A stretch of DNA of 37,926 nt. It comes from Myxococcaceae bacterium (GTDB lineage: Bacteria > Myxococcota > Myxococcia > Myxococcales > Myxococcaceae). Made by a program: the position numbers and the translations under genes. The notes beneath the pieces are model-generated. The model worked only from the letters and a program-made list of their open reading frames with translations. It was not told the origin of the DNA and did not search any database. How positions within the stretch are numbered: position 1 is the stretch's first letter; each line of letters opens with the position of its first letter. Positions 8,701 to 16,876 of the stretch are shown here, piece by piece. The stretch is from contig SECN01000107.1 of NCBI GenBank assembly GCA_004173515.1, forward strand, positions 1 to 37,926. Reading direction: 5' to 3'.

Positions 8701-10127
8701 GCGGCACTTCTCCTCTCCCCTCCCAGGAACTGTTGGTGGCGGAGGACCTGTGCGGACAGGCCGTACGGATGGGCGCGAGGATTCGCCAGCTCATCGGTGA
8801 CGACATCGCTCCCCCGGACTTCCCTGCGGACCAAGTCGTCCCCGACCGGCCGGCCGTGGTCGTGGACGAGCGCATGTGGAAAGGGCGCCGCCCTTGGGAG
8901 ATTGGCGACCTGGACCAGGAGCTTGCACGGCTGCTGTTGGATGTGCAGACGCATGGTGTTCGTGCCGAGGACATCAACAGGCTGGCCACTCGGTGGGCGA
9001 TGCTAGGAGATGGGCGCCTTGTCATCCACCCGTTCTTGAAGGAGCTTCAAACGTGGGGGCCTCGTCTGCCGCGCGCCGCGGTGCAGGATGCGCGAAGCCA
9101 TGCAAAGGCCATGGGGTTGACGCTGCTGGCACCAGACGGCAGTGAATTGAAGAAGGGTATTGATGTGGAGTGGGGTCGAGTGCGCGCGACCGGGGAGCGC
9201 TTCGTGCCTCGACAGAAGGACCCGGCCGCGCGCCGGAGGCTGGTCTCGGACGCGCTGACGCTGGGCGCAGGGCATGTTGAACTTCGTGGCCCCCGTGGCG
9301 AGTTGCACGGCGTCCTCCAGACGCGATTGATGGATTTGGATCAGGGCCTGATTGGACCGATGGAGGCGGCGCCCTTCCACTTCTCCAGGCATGACCCCCG
9401 AGGCCGCTGTCCCACCTGCAAAGGCGGTGGGGGGGTTCTAACGCTGAAGGAGGAGCTCGTTATCGGTGACCGACAAGCCTCGTTGGAGGACGAGGGGGTG
9501 CTACTGCCAGCCGCAGCGGCGGTGATGAAAGGCGTGCGCCGTGCAGAGATGCTGCCCTTCTTCCGTCGTATGGCCGAGGAGGGACTGTGGGAAAAGGGAG
9601 TGCCCTACCAACGATTGGGCGCCAGCGCGCGCAACCTGGTGCTGTATGGGTGCTGGATACGACCCGGACCTGGGACCTTCCTCAAGGATGCCAAGGCGGA
9701 CGCATCAGAGGTCAACGCTTGGCTGCGCTGGGATGGACTGTACTCCCACTTGCTACAGCAGTGCGCACGAAGCACGAACGCGAAGTGGAAACTGGCAGTG
9801 GAGGGCAGTCGCTCGTCAAGCAGATGCCCCATGTGTGAGGGGACTGGGCTTTCCTCTTCCGCACGGCTGCTGATGCTGGACGGGCGCTCGCTCCAGGATT
9901 GGGTGCGGGACTGCTCCCTTGTCGAGTTCTCCCATGCGCTGGAAGGGCTGCGGGCTTCTACCCCGCGCCAGGAGCGGATGTTGCGACGCGTTCTCGACTG
10001 CCTCGGTCCTCTGGTAGGCAAGGGGCGTGCATGGAACATGTCCCATTTGGCGGATGTGGATGCGGTACGCGCCGCAGGGCAACAAATCGTAGGCGCCTTC
10101 ACCGACATGCGTGCGGTGTTGCCATGA
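5793..10127 (+). CDS. Giant UvrA-like ABC ATPase with third UvrA-like module
   Basis: 1444 residues, against roughly 950 for housekeeping UvrA. Module 1 has Walker A GVSGSGKSS (43-51), SFN-type zinc-finger segment with ACPTCRGLG, a CHECCG finger, ABC signature SGGEGRR near 521 and Walker B LLLDEP near 546. Module 2 has Walker A near 661, finger CQFC...CPVC from 766, signature LSGGEVQR near 852 and Walker B FVLDEP. After about residue 950 there are some 490 more residues resembling the UvrA insertion and zinc-finger region (CPTCKGGG near 1205, CPMCEGTG near 1345) but with no P-loop or ABC signature. UvrA binds damaged DNA in nucleotide excision repair; UvrA-like paralogues such as DrrC protect producers of DNA-binding drugs. 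The operon context suggests self-protection or DNA surveillance rather than general repair. It overlaps both neighbours by ATGA. Confidence 0.9.
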   Translation: MRKSKAVTATKSKDQIEVVGADANNLQSINVNFPLNRVTMVVGVSGSGKSSLLEDTLATEAGRRMGTFLGIHPPHMEGPPPRAFIGPLPAAIHVGQRTFRGSARTTVGTSTGLLATLRRLFLAAGHPYSDELKRHVPAPSPESYAEWLVRHHRGPATIWAAPVRFAATDGVSTFARLHDLGIDQAVVRSETDSPSVWEKGRLVRLAHAKPLASTVRHIIEANMGSADIEPRANVGKLKSLLTRAFEAGGGAVVVELPGAIQPELQGPFGARLDSTLHCVEPELATCFCLPSSHLLSFNSPEHPLSGACPTCRGLGRAVVVDEGALVPHPERSMHAGAFALWTEKNYKYLNIQHETVEGLRGMRGFSPDVPWMRLSEDARRLVLDGAGSELVTDRERKTGRKMSAPRPFEGFRKALIERVSRGTKVAQSLAFLVREGACHECCGTRWSFQARALRVGSLGVHELLALPFTGLSAHTHEDHAFNASVPREAKGLVRRLQQQAQSFVSVGLGHLSGDRGMLEVSGGEGRRTQLAGVLNARSAGLCLLLDEPARGLHDEDLVGLADAIASLAPHHTVIMNEHRQALAHAADHLIQLGPGAGAAGGCVDYEGPVVESAWAHLPSIKRTVPLKQEPPQWLTIQGATIHNLQGVDCKLPLGRLTCLTGVSGSGKSSFVRGVLLPGVLGILDKTSPLADFDLRPGSWKALKGAEHLAGVVALDQGIPPTNRRSIVATFLDLAERLRTVFGSSEQARAAGLSASDFGLNAGQGRCQFCLGLGEVAEHELWTACPVCGGLRYGQEALSVQVEGMSIGDLLALPVSSLRKKLPSFLAAQAGVLEEMEELGIGHVSLGRRVDTLSGGEVQRLRIASKLSEHGSRRLLFVLDEPAAGLHPQDVAHLVRALDRILSVGLNTVVLVEHNAAIIGAADWLIEFGPSGGPNGGRVMAMGTPAEVRRTDTATGRMLAGRTVRASSGHRGTSPLPSQELLVAEDLCGQAVRMGARIRQLIGDDIAPPDFPADQVVPDRPAVVVDERMWKGRRPWEIGDLDQELARLLLDVQTHGVRAEDINRLATRWAMLGDGRLVIHPFLKELQTWGPRLPRAAVQDARSHAKAMGLTLLAPDGSELKKGIDVEWGRVRATGERFVPRQKDPAARRRLVSDALTLGAGHVELRGPRGELHGVLQTRLMDLDQGLIGPMEAAPFHFSRHDPRGRCPTCKGGGGVLTLKEELVIGDRQASLEDEGVLLPAAAAVMKGVRRAEMLPFFRRMAEEGLWEKGVPYQRLGASARNLVLYGCWIRPGPGTFLKDAKADASEVNAWLRWDGLYSHLLQQCARSTNAKWKLAVEGSRSSSRCPMCEGTGLSSSARLLMLDGRSLQDWVRDCSLVEFSHALEGLRASTPRQERMLRRVLDCLGPLVGKGRAWNMSHLADVDAVRAAGQQIVGAFTDMRAVLP

Positions 10128-10873
10128 TGCGACTTTTTGATGAGTTCGCGCATCGATACGACTTGCACACTCCACCTGCGCACTACCAACACGATCATGA
10201 CTTCGTGCTTGAGATGCTGCGCTCCTGGGCCATGCCCTGTCATGTCCTGGACGTCGGCTGCGGGACGGGCGCCTTCCTTGAAAAGGCTCTTCGGAGCGGA
10301 ATGCGAGTTCGGGGCGTCGATGCTTCGCCGAGCATGGTGCGGGAAGCGGAGAGACGGCTTGGGCGTGACGTTGTGACGGTTCAGCGGATGCAAGAGCTGG
10401 AGGCGCAGTCGACCTACCACGCCATCGTCTCGCTCTCATGGACAATCAACTATTGCGAGAGCTACCCGGAACTCGTGGCGGTCCTGCGCCGATTCCATCG
10501 AGCGCTACGGCCCGGAGGCGGTGTCGTGCTCCAGATTGCGCACGCGAACCATGCTCCGGTGGAGGTGATGGAGGATCGCGAGCCGGGACCCGGAGGCAAG
10601 CCCGAGGACATCCTCTTCCTCTATCGTTTCCACCGACTTCAAAGTGGGGCGGATGAGTTGGAAGCGCAGTACTTGTATGCGTGCAAGTCACTCGGCGAAA
10701 TGATGCACGAGCGGCACCTTTTGCGCGTGGCCGACGCCAGGGCCGTGGTCTCCTGTGCGCAGGATGCAGGCTTCGAGGATGTCCAGTTGTTTGACTCCTT
10801 CCGGCGAGATGCCTTTTCTGGCGCGCTGAGCCCTTTTCTGGTCGCGCGCAAGTCAGGAGGAGGGGAGGGATGA
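10124..10873 (+). CDS. SAM-dependent methyltransferase (class I)
   Basis: A 249-residue class I methyltransferase. Motif I VLDVGCGTGAFL lies near residues 42-53, the strand-2 acidic residue is in VRGVDASPSM, and ALRPGGGVVLQIAH is the typical strand-5 region. It resembles the ubiquinone/menaquinone-type Methyltransf_25 group in layout. The ATG at 10124 overlaps the UvrA-like stop by ATGA and is preferred to any upstream start in the same frame, which would lie deep inside the UvrA-like gene. The 3' end overlaps the next gene by ATGA. It is the second of three methyltransferases in the operon; its substrate is not evident. Confidence 0.85.
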   Translation: MMRLFDEFAHRYDLHTPPAHYQHDHDFVLEMLRSWAMPCHVLDVGCGTGAFLEKALRSGMRVRGVDASPSMVREAERRLGRDVVTVQRMQELEAQSTYHAIVSLSWTINYCESYPELVAVLRRFHRALRPGGGVVLQIAHANHAPVEVMEDREPGPGGKPEDILFLYRFHRLQSGADELEAQYLYACKSLGEMMHERHLLRVADARAVVSCAQDAGFEDVQLFDSFRRDAFSGALSPFLVARKSGGGEG

Positions 10874-11745
10874 GGGGGGTGATGCGCCTGAGCAGTCATG
10901 TGGTCTTCGTAGACTATGGCGCAGAAGTGGAGGTGCAGCACACGGTGCGTGGCACGACGGTCCGGGTCATGCGTGAGGTCTACGAAGAACTGCTTCGTTT
11001 TCGGTCCTTCGCTGAGCATGAGCCACAACTGGACCCTTGGGTGGAGGCAGGAGTGTTGGTTCCTCCCTTCAACGACACACCAGAGGCGCATGGGGGCCTT
11101 CTACCAGGAACAGAGGCATGGCTGGGGCGCTCGTATCAGGACTGGTACTGGCGCCACGAGGTTGAAGCCGAGCGCGAGTATCGCTGGCTGGGTCACGTCG
11201 CGGTGAAGATGCCAATGGACCTGTTCTTCTACCAGGAACTCCTGGCAGGCTCAGGGACGAAGGCGGTGCTGGAGGTGGGGTATGGGATGGGCGGCGGGCT
11301 ATGGTTCTTCGCGACCATGTTGGCCCTGTGCGGCGGAGGCCGGGTGATAGGGGTAGACCGGGAGCCGTACAACGAAGACCTGCCACCCTTTGAGCGACTC
11401 GCGCAGGTGCAAGTGGATCGCGTGCATGGGGATGCTCATGCGACTGCGACGCTGCGGATGGTTCGCGCACTGGTGCCGGATGGCTTCGGACTCGTGGTGC
11501 TGGATGCGGATTCGAGACCCGAGGGCAAACTGATGCTGTTGGAGCGTTGGTCCGCGCTGGTTCGGCCAGGTGGCTATCTGGTGCTAGAGGATGTGGACAG
11601 CCCTGCTTGCAGAAGAACACCGGAACTGCTCGCTCATGGCTTGGACCGCTTCCTTCTGGAACGCCGGAATTTCAGCTTGGCGGTGGAGGCAGCCCGATTC
11701 CCGCTGCTCAAGTCACATGGAGCGGTGTTCCGGCGGACAGAGTAG
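10870..11745 (+). CDS. CmcI-like methyltransferase with N-terminal extension
   Basis: 291 residues. The region from about residue 95 resembles the CmcI / cephalosporin hydroxylase family, which has a class I methyltransferase fold: WLGHVAVKMPMDLFFYQELL, then VLEVGYGMGGGLWFF near 134 as the SAM site, VIGVDREPYN, and LVVLDAD followed by VRPGGYLVLEDVD. The first 80 residues are a separate small domain ending in WVEAGVLVPP, a pattern seen in winged-helix and PqqD-like recognition domains. If it is a RiPP recognition element, it would bind the small protein encoded at 3701; this is inference from a weak pattern. It is the last intact gene of the operon, ending 23 bases before the convergent rdrB stop. 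A possible start with a ribosome binding site follows at 11752. Confidence 0.75.
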   Translation: MRGVMRLSSHVVFVDYGAEVEVQHTVRGTTVRVMREVYEELLRFRSFAEHEPQLDPWVEAGVLVPPFNDTPEAHGGLLPGTEAWLGRSYQDWYWRHEVEAEREYRWLGHVAVKMPMDLFFYQELLAGSGTKAVLEVGYGMGGGLWFFATMLALCGGGRVIGVDREPYNEDLPPFERLAQVQVDRVHGDAHATATLRMVRALVPDGFGLVVLDADSRPEGKLMLLERWSALVRPGGYLVLEDVDSPACRRTPELLAHGLDRFLLERRNFSLAVEAARFPLLKSHGAVFRRTE

Positions 11746-11768
11746 GAAGCAATGTCAGCCCGGAAGGT
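11746..11768 (+). other. Possible orphan gene start at operon end
   Basis: Immediately after the TAG at 11745 there is AGGAAG followed by ATG at 11752, the spacing expected of a next operon gene. The frame soon runs antisense into rdrB and has no family features. It may be the leftover 5' end of a gene cut off when the RADAR block entered, conceivably the dioxygenase whose 3' part is at 17783-18508. The evidence is thin. Confidence 0.25.
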
Positions 11769-14486
11769 TCAGGGCGGATCCACAAGATTGCGCCTCTGTT
11801 CGTTGCTCCAGTCACTGCTGCTCAACTCATCTAGGCTGCGTCCGCTCCAGGGTAGTGTGAAGCGTGATGTCAGACTGGCTCGTCGGACGCCGTCAATCCA
11901 AGCTTCGGCCAGTTCCGTCGAGCAACCACCAAGGATGAGTGTGTCATAGACGAGCTGGTATTCTTGGCGGAGTTCCGTGGCGAACGTGATGGGGTCGTCC
12001 GAGCCAATGATCAACGTCACCGCAGGGGCACCGTCGGCCCCCTTGGGAGGACGGAGGCGCCATAGTGGATGCTTGCTAATGTCCGCGAGGTGACCTATCA
12101 GCAGATTTGAGGATGGATTGACCTCAACAACCAACTCCCGCTCCGCCACTTTATGGCGCAGTGCCTGCTGCAACTCCTCAAGTGCTTCGACATCCTGGGC
12201 GGGCTCTACCCAGCGCAATTGACGCCCTCGAGAATAAATATCCTCCCTGGTTAGAAACTGGATCAGGAGGTTGAGTCTCCTGCCCTGGGACGTTGGGTCG
12301 TCTTTGGGGACGGGGCCATTGGGGAAGCCAGCCTGCTTCAGTTGGTGCTCGCTATGCAAATCCTCAACGAGATGAACGAAATCAAGCGGCGAGTGTTCTT
12401 CTTCGAAGATTTGATTGGATAGGTCAGCTATCTCCCGCTCGATAAGAAGATGGCGGTTTCGGGTCAACTGTCCGCCATTCCTACTCCGCCAGTTCCATTC
12501 CCAGGCCAGATCCAGAAGCCGATCCTCAGCGGGCATGACAACATTTCCGGCATGCTTCGCCCAGGTATCCACATCAAGGCCGAGTGACAACGCATGGCCA
12601 AGGCGGTCGCCGGGCTGGAGTCCCAGTCTCTCAATAGCCTCATCAAGGCGGCGAAGGCCCGTTAGTAGATGGACGAAGTCCTCGCCTGCGTGTACCGCAA
12701 TCCGACAGCCAGGAACATTCAGGTTCAGCATTCGCTGAAGGATGCGTGATGCGACCGCTCCCGCGTCCCGCACATGCCGCAACAGTGGCGCCATGACCCA
12801 CACGGGGACTCCTACCTCATCCGAGCAGAGATCGAGCCCTCGAAGCCATTCAAGGCTCAGGGAATGCTCCGTCAGTAGATTTCTGAGGCCCAGGGTTTCT
12901 TCGCGGCGCTTCTTGTAAAATTGGGCATGACGATATCCCGTCCTGTTTTCAGATGGGTTGGCATCACAGTCCTGGCCGAACGCCGCAGGTCGGCCCCTCA
13001 AACCTGCGCCACCTCGATCCCGTTGGAAGTGGATTACAAATCCCAACTCAAATTGTTTCCCTAAGGCCATTTCTCCATGGAGGTTCTGGTCTCCGAATCC
13101 ATGGAGGTTCTGGCTTTTAAGCAGCTCGCCTGCGATTTTCATGAGTTCGGAGATTTGTTTGATGTCTGGCGAGATGCGCAGTTCAAGAGAACGAAGCCCG
13201 GACTCTCCCCCGGAAGCCTTGAGCGCGCTTTCGAGCAATAGATCCGCCCCCAGCCATTTTCGCATGGGGGACATTCGCGCGAAAAATCGGATGAACCATT
13301 GCAGCCCTGGAGTCATCGGGCGCTGCACTATGTGTCTGTAGAATAAGCACCGAACGCGAACGACCTGCCAGAATACCATGCTAAATGCCTTGTCGCTCTT
13401 GCCGTCTTTATTTAGATAGGAGAGTGCGCGGGACACTAGCCAGACCTCTGGTGTCCGCTGCCCGCCCACGTCTGGCAGGAATGAAGCCAGTGGGTCAGTG
13501 TCCCATATGCCCGCTAAAGTCTTTGGGCGGGGATGCGTGCGAATGGACGTCAGGCTCACGTAGATGGATTGGAGATTGGAGATCGCATGGCGGGCATCCA
13601 ATTCTCCTGAGCCGAGGGGAGTTGTCTCGACCAATCCTTCAATGGCCTCTCTAATCCCCATAGCCATCAGCAGGCCACGACCCGCTTCGAGAACGCTTTT
13701 CTCTACATTCTCATTGAGAAAAGATGAAAAATCCTTCTCTCCTCCGTTGTCGAGAAAAGCGCCAAGAATATATCTAGCGATGGCTGCACGCAGAAGCCAA
13801 ATACAAAACATGGAGCCCTCGCCAAAGGCTGCTCCAGGGCTTGTCAGGTTTTCTAGCAGCGTGCGCGGATTCCGCTTAGCCAAAGAATTGAGAGTGCTGA
13901 CCCAAAGTGCTGGAAAATCTACCGCCGCTCCGAGGTGAAGGTGGGGCTCAGCGAATCCTCCATCCTTGAGTTGCTGTTCGAGGAGCGGGGAAAGCGCATG
14001 GATGCGCTCAGGGCCCACGTCATCATCTTCCAGTGAGGCTAGGAGAAGATCCGGCGGTAGTGCAAACGAAAGCCATCTCCACATGCTTCGGTCATGCGCT
14101 GCACGGGACTGGCCTCTCTCATGCAGTTCTCGTAGCGTGAAGTCCGGAGTGGCGAGTGCTCCGGTATGTTTCAAGAATTGCTTGGAGATCCTGCGTAAGT
14201 AACAGTCAAGAGGGATACCTGTTATGGAGAACTCTCCTTGAAGATCGTCACCTTTGAACCAGAGTGCATCACGCAGCCCCACCAGTTCGTCGATTGAAAA
14301 CGAAGGGGATGCTGCAATCAGTTCACGCTCTGCAGCTCTCCATAGCCTCCAGGTCTCCTCCTGCTCGAGCCGTGGGTCGAGCGAGATCACGCTCTGTCCC
14401 AGGGCTGCCTCTGAAGCCAGCGGGAACGCCACGAGTTCTGCGATGATGTGATGCCATGGGATGGCGGCATTTCGTGAGGCACTCAC
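11769..14486 (-). CDS. rdrB: RADAR adenosine deaminase-like protein RdrB
   Basis: About 905 residues, far larger than ordinary adenosine deaminase (about 350), but with its full metal-site set: H182 and H184 in EPHLHLGA, H599 and catalytic E602 in VHAGED, H631 in RLGHAL, and D830/D831 in GSDDPITF. A large divergent deaminase encoded directly after a P-loop ATPase is the signature of RADAR antiphage systems, in which RdrB deaminates adenine nucleotides or RNA during infection and assembles with RdrA. The preferred start is the GTG at 14486, which overlaps the rdrA stop as GTGA, giving translational coupling. An ATG at 14522 would add 12 residues, but its AAGGA is almost adjacent. The gene ends 23 bases from the convergent methyltransferase. 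Base composition is lower in GC than the flanks. Confidence 0.85.
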   Translation of the reverse strand: MSASRNAAIPWHHIIAELVAFPLASEAALGQSVISLDPRLEQEETWRLWRAAERELIAASPSFSIDELVGLRDALWFKGDDLQGEFSITGIPLDCYLRRISKQFLKHTGALATPDFTLRELHERGQSRAAHDRSMWRWLSFALPPDLLLASLEDDDVGPERIHALSPLLEQQLKDGGFAEPHLHLGAAVDFPALWVSTLNSLAKRNPRTLLENLTSPGAAFGEGSMFCIWLLRAAIARYILGAFLDNGGEKDFSSFLNENVEKSVLEAGRGLLMAMGIREAIEGLVETTPLGSGELDARHAISNLQSIYVSLTSIRTHPRPKTLAGIWDTDPLASFLPDVGGQRTPEVWLVSRALSYLNKDGKSDKAFSMVFWQVVRVRCLFYRHIVQRPMTPGLQWFIRFFARMSPMRKWLGADLLLESALKASGGESGLRSLELRISPDIKQISELMKIAGELLKSQNLHGFGDQNLHGEMALGKQFELGFVIHFQRDRGGAGLRGRPAAFGQDCDANPSENRTGYRHAQFYKKRREETLGLRNLLTEHSLSLEWLRGLDLCSDEVGVPVWVMAPLLRHVRDAGAVASRILQRMLNLNVPGCRIAVHAGEDFVHLLTGLRRLDEAIERLGLQPGDRLGHALSLGLDVDTWAKHAGNVVMPAEDRLLDLAWEWNWRSRNGGQLTRNRHLLIEREIADLSNQIFEEEHSPLDFVHLVEDLHSEHQLKQAGFPNGPVPKDDPTSQGRRLNLLIQFLTREDIYSRGRQLRWVEPAQDVEALEELQQALRHKVAERELVVEVNPSSNLLIGHLADISKHPLWRLRPPKGADGAPAVTLIIGSDDPITFATELRQEYQLVYDTLILGGCSTELAEAWIDGVRRASLTSRFTLPWSGRSLDELSSSDWSNEQRRNLVDPP

Positions 14487-16822
14487 GCGTGGGCTTTCTG
14501 GTCCGCTAGTGGCGGAGGCCATTCCTTGGGGAAGTACTTGGCTACGTCTTTGTGCCTGCTCTGATTTAGGTTTTCTTCGCGCTTGAGGGCTTTTATTTCT
14601 TCGTCTTCTTTCCAGAAGTTGTTTAGGGAAGGCGTTTGTTCGAAAATGCTTGCGGTGGATTCGCAGATGCCCATTCGAGTGGCGACCATGATGCCCACGT
14701 TGGTTGCCCATCTTGCTGTCTGGCTTGTGCTGCCATCCCATTTGGAAATCAACCCGCCGATGCGATTGCTAAGCTCTTGCCATAGTGGAGGAGGGGGGGA
14801 TTTCGACAGGTCTGGGATACGCACTAGTTTCTTGAGCTCAGTTTGCAGTAGAATTACGCAGATGGCGTCGAGCCAACGGAATGCTCGTGCCTCCAGATGT
14901 ATGGGCTGGCCTTGGTCTTCCTGGGACAGGTTGTTCCATGCCCATATCAGGAGGTCGAGTTCTAGGAATGTCGTCCAGTCTGGGAGGGGCCAAGAGCAAG
15001 TGAGAGAGACGAGTTCGTCTGTTTGAGAGCTGCTGGTGGCAGTCTTTTGGATGGTGCATTGAAATTCTACCCAGCTGCAGTTGCTGCAGGTGCCCACCAA
15101 GGAGCCCCCCAGAATATTCTCAGGACGTCCCAGTGCCAAGATGTCATGAAAAGTGACGAGCCATCCCAATAGCCTGGGCGGAAGGTCGAGGTTTGATTTT
15201 ATCTTTCTTGTGTTCTTGTGTTCTATGGCGATGTGCCAGGAGATGTGTTTGGGGATTGTTGCCGATAGTTTGCTGAGGAACGGGTGCCCTTCGGGGGTGA
15301 AGTCTTGATGCTCGGTGTCCGCTTTTTCGATATCCAGCGAGAGATTGGTTGTGTTGAGTGTGTAGTCTTCGTAGTTTGTTCGAGCTGTTCCTCGTGTCAC
15401 GGCTTGTTCGAGCTTGGTTGCTGGTGTTCCGGATAATCGGTTTTGCTCGCCGAGGGTTGTGTGAAACTCATCTCCGAGGAGCCCCAGGATTTTTGTGATT
15501 GGCGGCTTGTTTCCCAGTTCGTTTAGGGTCATCCATAGGTCGGTTGCGTGGCGCGGAGGCATTTCAAGCAGGAGTGCCCCGCTGTAGGCAAGGCGCTCTC
15601 GTTCTTTCTCTTCCTTGTTGGTTCGTTCTTGCCAATCCGCTGTAATTAGTTCTTTCACTGTTATGGGGTATTGATTCTTGCGAATCTCAAGCTGGCTGAG
15701 CAGGTCTTCCAGTGATTTGGCTTTCCCCGTGTTGGTCTCCCTTGCGTCAAGCGCCTTGAACCCAAGTGCCTCTTTTACCCAAAGGGTCGCAAGGTCGGAT
15801 TTTTGATTGGGCGGCAAGAGTTTTCGAAGTGAGCCAGTCGCAAGCGCCCAGGCGCGGCTCCTGAGTTCCTCTGCGAAATCTTCTCCTGAGTCAGTGTATG
15901 CCGAATTGCCTGTCAGTTTGATGTAGTCGCCTAGGGTTTGCTGGCGATATAGGTAGTCGAGCAGGTCATAGTCTCCAAGTAGCAAGACGAAGAGTTGTGG
16001 AGATGAGATCATTCGCAGCAGGCGCAGTAATTCAATCGAGCTTGAGGGGCTTAGGTAGAGGTCGTCGACTACGAGCAGGAATAGCGACGGTTTCCGTTGC
16101 TGCTCGTCCCTGATTGGGACGAGTTTTGAAAGGATTTCCTGGAAGCTTTTGTTGACGGCCAGTCGAGCTCTTTCTGCGCGGAGTACCTCTGCTGCGTATG
16201 TGTCAGGTTCGACATGTGCTGCTCTCGCGTGAATGTTTCCGTCCCAGGACATGGCGAGGTCATTCTGGAAGCGGCTGAGTTTCGCCAGTGTCTTGCTGAT
16301 ATCCGAAGACTGATCTAGCAATCCTCCTCGGTTACCGCGATGTTTCAGGGCTCCGCCTGTTTCCATCGCTCGTTCAATGCGAACCATTACTGCTGCCAAG
16401 AAGTTGGTCGAGCCGGATAGTGGCTCCAAATCTAGCGGTTCGAGCCATCGTACTCCTCCCCTCAGTTGATCGGCTCCTTCTCTGATTCTCCTCTTGAGTA
16501 CTTCCCGTTGGTCTTTGTCGTATTGGAAGGCATCTTCCTTGCCCCCGGATTGTTCCTGAGAGCCCCGTTCCTCTGGAAGCAGTTTGCGGAGAGCCGTGTA
16601 GATGGTTGTCTTCCCGATACCTGGCTCCCCACTGACAAAGAAGAGGCGACTTGACCTTTGGGGGTCCAGCTCTGGTAGTCCTTCCTTGGGGGCGGCCGAT
16701 GGGAGTTGGCTGTGGGCGTCAGCCAAACTCCTCACTACCCTGTCAAGTACTTCGAGTTGCGATAGGGAGAGTTCTCCCAAGTCCAGCGGTCGTGCTTCTG
16801 GGCGCAGCATGCGTCCACTCAT
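14483..16822 (-). CDS. rdrA: RADAR P-loop ATPase RdrA
   Basis: 779 residues. Walker A GEPGIGKTT lies at about 65-73 and Walker B at LFLLVVDDLYL with D253/D254; the rest is a large helical protein without other clear motifs, as expected of RdrA, the AAA+ partner of RdrB. The ATG at 16822 is chosen because GGAAGGAAC lies just upstream; the frame extends 27 codons further without such a site. It overlaps the downstream deaminase gene, which gives the family call; on its own it would be called a generic P-loop/AAA NTPase. GC is low for this genome (29 of 60 in one sample), a sign of transfer. The probable left end of the IS lies about 55 bases upstream, so the promoter may lie partly within the IS or be shortened by it. 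No third RADAR accessory (membrane) gene is seen. Confidence 0.75.
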   Translation of the reverse strand: MSGRMLRPEARPLDLGELSLSQLEVLDRVVRSLADAHSQLPSAAPKEGLPELDPQRSSRLFFVSGEPGIGKTTIYTALRKLLPEERGSQEQSGGKEDAFQYDKDQREVLKRRIREGADQLRGGVRWLEPLDLEPLSGSTNFLAAVMVRIERAMETGGALKHRGNRGGLLDQSSDISKTLAKLSRFQNDLAMSWDGNIHARAAHVEPDTYAAEVLRAERARLAVNKSFQEILSKLVPIRDEQQRKPSLFLLVVDDLYLSPSSSIELLRLLRMISSPQLFVLLLGDYDLLDYLYRQQTLGDYIKLTGNSAYTDSGEDFAEELRSRAWALATGSLRKLLPPNQKSDLATLWVKEALGFKALDARETNTGKAKSLEDLLSQLEIRKNQYPITVKELITADWQERTNKEEKERERLAYSGALLLEMPPRHATDLWMTLNELGNKPPITKILGLLGDEFHTTLGEQNRLSGTPATKLEQAVTRGTARTNYEDYTLNTTNLSLDIEKADTEHQDFTPEGHPFLSKLSATIPKHISWHIAIEHKNTRKIKSNLDLPPRLLGWLVTFHDILALGRPENILGGSLVGTCSNCSWVEFQCTIQKTATSSSQTDELVSLTCSWPLPDWTTFLELDLLIWAWNNLSQEDQGQPIHLEARAFRWLDAICVILLQTELKKLVRIPDLSKSPPPPLWQELSNRIGGLISKWDGSTSQTARWATNVGIMVATRMGICESTASIFEQTPSLNNFWKEDEEIKALKREENLNQSRHKDVAKYFPKEWPPPLADQKAHA

Positions 16823-16876
16823 TTGTAGTTCCTTCCGTCCTATCGATTCTTCTCGGAGCTTACAGCACCTAACGAA

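Noticed and set aside
7206..9025. Two long minus-strand frames inside the UvrA-like gene
   Set aside because: No recognisable domains, and the plus-strand frame carries complete UvrA motifs throughout.
5793..10127. Reading the UvrA-like gene as the housekeeping excinuclease
   Set aside because: It is about 500 residues too long, has a module without ATPase motifs, and sits in a transferred operon of tailoring enzymes.
14487..14741. Longer start for rdrB, adding up to 85 residues
   Set aside because: It would overlap rdrA by over 250 bases and the added residues are a basic low-complexity shadow; GTG at 14486 or ATG at 14522 are better.
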